From contig CM048839.1 of assembly GCA_026545765.1 (NCBI GenBank), positions 24,304,566 to 24,368,565 of the forward strand: a stretch of 64,000 nucleotides of DNA, written 5' to 3'. The translations under genes were made by a program, and so were the position numbers. This document shows positions 61,221 through 64,000 of this stretch, one piece after another (position 1 is the first letter of the stretch; every line of letters begins with the position of its first letter). This DNA comes from Plantago major. Taxonomy: Eukaryota; Streptophyta; Magnoliopsida; Lamiales; Plantaginaceae. Under the pieces are notes generated by a model. That model had not been told where the DNA came from and searched no databases. It worked only from the letters and a program-made list of their open reading frames with translations.

Positions 61221-61560
61221 CTGATAATTGTGAGTTGAATCCTCCTCGAACAAATCAGAACTCGCACTATCCATCACAAATCACAACATCACAATTGCAA
61301 GCATCATGAAGCCGATTCCGGCTAACAATGGCAGCGCGTGGCGTTTGGCAAGCCAGAAGCTCTCGAAGCAATCTACGCTCCGATCTGAAATCTTTCCAAA
61401 TCGAATCAGTAACATAAATTTCACAAAATAAGTCCGATCAATGTCTAATTGCAAGTTCAAAATCAGAACTAAGAGATAAACACTCAAATACAACAAAATT
61501 ACAGAAAGGAAGTGCATAACAAACAGAAGATTTACCTCCACGATGTTGAGATCCGCCATT
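61221..61560 (-). other. Possible 5' exons of a transposon gene beside minisatellite 4
   Basis: On the minus strand, an ATG at 61559 begins eight codons (MADLNIVE) ending at a GTAAAT donor. A second ATG at 61274 begins an acidic 18-codon stretch (MDSASSDLFEEDSTHNYQ) that stops exactly at a GTATTT donor (61220). Upstream lies a CT-rich leader (61800-61600). An acidic start of this kind recalls FAR1-related transposases, but no catalytic domain is present, so this is tentative. Confidence 0.3.
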
Positions 61561-61984
61561 AAAACAACAACCTCCTGATAAGAATCTCATGAATTTCCTC
61601 CATCATTGACATCGAGAGCAGATTCACTAGATTCGTTATGATTCACGATTATAACACCAACAGAAAATCAATGGAGACACAGGTAATCAATTCAACAACA
61701 ATTTTGTAGACTTGATTTCGACGATATTGCCACAAACACAAACGAAATCGAAGATCAAATCAAGTTGATTAGGGTTTGAGAGTTTTCTGGAGAGAGAGAA
61801 CGGTTTGAAATGGGAATACTGTGAAAGAGCTAAAAATAGGTGTTTTATAGGTAACCCGTATCCATATTTCAAAAGATCCGACCAGCGAGAATGATCCGCG
61901 AAAAATGGCAAAATTGGGCAGAATTAACGGTACAATTTTTGTGATAAATTATGTGGACTTCTGGACTCTCCTATAATAGAGTAG

Positions 61985-62407
61985 ACTTTTATGAGACTGA
62001 TGCTCTTGTTCTCTTCATCTGAACAGAATTGAATTGAACTAAATGAAATTGAATTGAACTGAACTGGATTGTAGTATAAAATATAATTAAGCAGAACTTA
62101 ACTGAACTGAATGAGTTTGAAGACGAAGATAACATAGCCTAGTAATTATTGGACCTTGATTTTAATGTGTGAATTCAATGACTTTCTATTTTATTTCCCC
62201 CTGACTTGGTCTGTATATATGGTTAATACTTCTCCAGCATTATTTTCTCCAGACTAAACCCAAAAATATGTCAGAAGTCTCCGGCAGATTGATGTAAACA
62301 TCCTTCATTTAACTCATTTAAGCCTAATAGCTACGAAACATTTCTCATTTTCCTGTTTCTTGCCTCTTATAACAAACTTCAAAATGCTAGTACTAATTCT
62401 TTCAAAC
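61985..62407. other. Upstream region of receptor kinase 4
   Basis: GAATTGAACTGAA-type short repeats at 62030-62115; otherwise a plain promoter or leader region. Confidence 0.4.
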
Positions 62408-63890
62408 ATGGCTCACAACACATTATTTATTTTCTTGATCTTTCTGTTTCATCTTTTTCCTCTCCTGATTTTATCTGAATCAACCTGCCCAACATCCTTC
62501 CACTGTCCAGGAATTGGTTCCATGGAATTTCCATTCACCAACTCCGATACACGACCCGATTGTGGGCTATTCACAGTTAACTGCACCAGTTCTCCAAATC
62601 CACTGCTACAGCTAGAGTCTGGAGGTACCTGGTATCAAATTCTCCACAAGATATCCCCAAATAAGCTCTCTATTAGGGACACTGGACTTCAAAATCTCTT
62701 ACACCGTAATAGTTGTCGTTCTCTCTTCAACCAGTCTCTACCCACTCATACAACTCCATTTACTTCTTTTGCAATCTCTCCCACTTTCACTGTGTTCACA
62801 TGTTTCAATGTAAGTAACCTAAACGAAACAAACCAGAATTTCCAAAGCCACAATTGTTGGTATTATATGGCGTACTACAGAAACCCCGCTAACACCTCTG
62901 TGTACAATCAAAATGTCATTCCTCGTCCATGTTTGGCAACCGAACTGCCTGTTAATTCCGGCCAATATATGGATAACTTGTTTGAGCTGATAAGTTCAAA
63001 TTTTACCCTACACTGGAATGTTTCCGAAGAGTGTATGAGCTGCCACGCAAGAGGAGGCCAATGTAGTACTAACAGTATGAATGAATTTTTTTGCAGAACA
63101 GCAGGTATTACTGTCACCAGTACCTATTATATAGCCTTAATGTTAAAGCACTATCTTTATGATTTTGATCAAATTGGAATTGTGAAACAGAGTAACATAA
63201 TGAGTAAATTACGCGTTTCTGATACTCTAACTCGATGAATGAAGAAGTAATTAAAGGTGATGATCAAAAAGTAATTCGGGATGCTCTACTATAGACTTTC
63301 TGCTGCATATTGCAATTGTCCTGAGATTTCTTTTTTTTTTTTTTTTTTTTTTTTTGTACTATTCAAGTTCTTGTCTTTTATGTTCATGTACAACTTCAAT
63401 ATAATTATGATTTCGTCCTGTTTCTGCCAGTTTTTCTCAACTATTGTGAATTCTTACAACTCTGCTCTCTTTTACATGAGACACTGAAATGTTATGAAAT
63501 TTTTTCGATGCAGTGAGGAAGCGGACTACTCTGATAATAGCATCAGGTACTTAAATTCTATCTCAAACTGATGACTATGCATGTTGGTTTACTCATCTAA
63601 TCAGTGTAATTTATGGTACTCAGCTTTATCTGGAGCTGGAGCTGGCATCTTTCTCATATGCCTCCTTGCTATTTTGATTTGGCTACGCAAGAAAAGGATA
63701 GATAAATTGTACATCTTTTCAAGGACCATATCTTCTGATCCCTCTTCCTCGAAACCAGATACCAGCGATAGTAATGAAAGCTTTTACTATGGCATACCTA
63801 TATTCTCCTACAGTGAGCTTGAAGAAGCAACCAATAACTTCGATCCCAGCAAGGAATTAGGCGATGGAGGCTCTGGGACCGTATACCATG
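62408..63890 (+). CDS. LRK10L1-like receptor kinase 4, 3' part outside window
   Basis: Exons 62408-63104 (697 bp), 63514-63546 (33 bp) and 63624-63890 (267 bp), all phase 1. The 920-bp-type kinase exon must lie beyond base 64000. ATG 62408 (MAHNTL) is chosen to align with the sister genes; an in-frame ATG at 62384 is possible. Signal peptide FIFLIFLFHLFPLLILSES; ectodomain CPTSFHCPG, DCGLFTVNC, GGTWYQIL, CMSCHARGGQC and FFCRTA. The short exon codes for RKRTTLIIAS; membrane helix SGAGAGIFLICLLAILIWL then RKKR. The glycine loop reads GDGGSGTVYHG, with Ser where the other three copies have Phe, which could weaken ATP binding. A run of about 25 T in intron 1 (63333-63355) separates exon 1 from the short exon. 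Confidence 0.85.
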
Positions 63891-64000
63891 GTAACAAATT
63901 TTTTTGAACGATTCATTTACATAATCGTAAGGGTGTATTTACCTAGGCTTATAGTGAGTGGCGAAATATATGTTATTTAATTTTTAGACTCGCTTTAGTA

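Overview
The window is nuclear DNA from a eudicot plant. It has spliced GT-AG genes, a type 2 non-specific lipid-transfer protein, a DUF1218 membrane protein, a cluster of LRK10L-type receptor kinases, and dense AT-rich intergenic DNA full of plant transposon families (Ty1/copia, TRIM, hAT, MULE, Helitron-like, SINE, MITEs). The receptor-kinase ectodomains remind me of Lamiales/asterid proteins, but that placement is an impression and was not tested.

Layout. 1-8800 is the 3' part of a decayed Ty1/copia element: the end of pol (RNase H), a long additional ORF region interrupted by five short phase-0 introns and by several stops and frameshifts, then the 3' LTR. It inserted beside an array of GTTTC-containing repeats (8801-9374). 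9380-13760 holds MULE-like and hAT-like debris and a perfect 40-bp palindrome. The two single-copy-looking genes follow: nsLTP2 (14392-14676, +) and a three-exon DUF1218 gene (15791-18297, -). 18300-28300 is repeat-rich intergenic DNA with foldback elements, an LTR-like sequence, a MITE and a long minisatellite block. 28325-35750 is one large inverted-repeat structure (arms of 2.3 and 2.8 kb) with Helitron-like 3' ends and a MULE in its loop.

36900-64000 is a receptor-kinase cluster. An orphan GUB_WAK-type ectodomain gene lies at 37155. Three apparently complete LRK10L1-like receptor kinases (45630, 50522, 53785) and a fourth cut by the window edge (62408) follow, all on the + strand. Exon sizes and phases are nearly invariant (ectodomain exon about 685-715 bp; a 33-bp exon; a 252-267-bp transmembrane exon; a 920-923-bp kinase exon), which shows tandem duplication. 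The products should sit in the plasma membrane, bind an extracellular (probably wall- or pathogen-derived) ligand and signal through an RD-type Ser/Thr kinase.

Between these genes lie a TRIM with a 5-bp target duplication, a MULE with a 10-bp target duplication and gene-like cargo, a tRNA-derived SINE, three copies of one MITE family, and further minisatellite-bearing elements. A recurring pattern is that four minisatellites of different sequence (8.9, 25.9, 58.1 and 60.5 kb) each lie just downstream, on the minus strand, of a pyrimidine-rich 5'-UTR-like segment. This suggests one class of transposon that repeatedly grows internal arrays.
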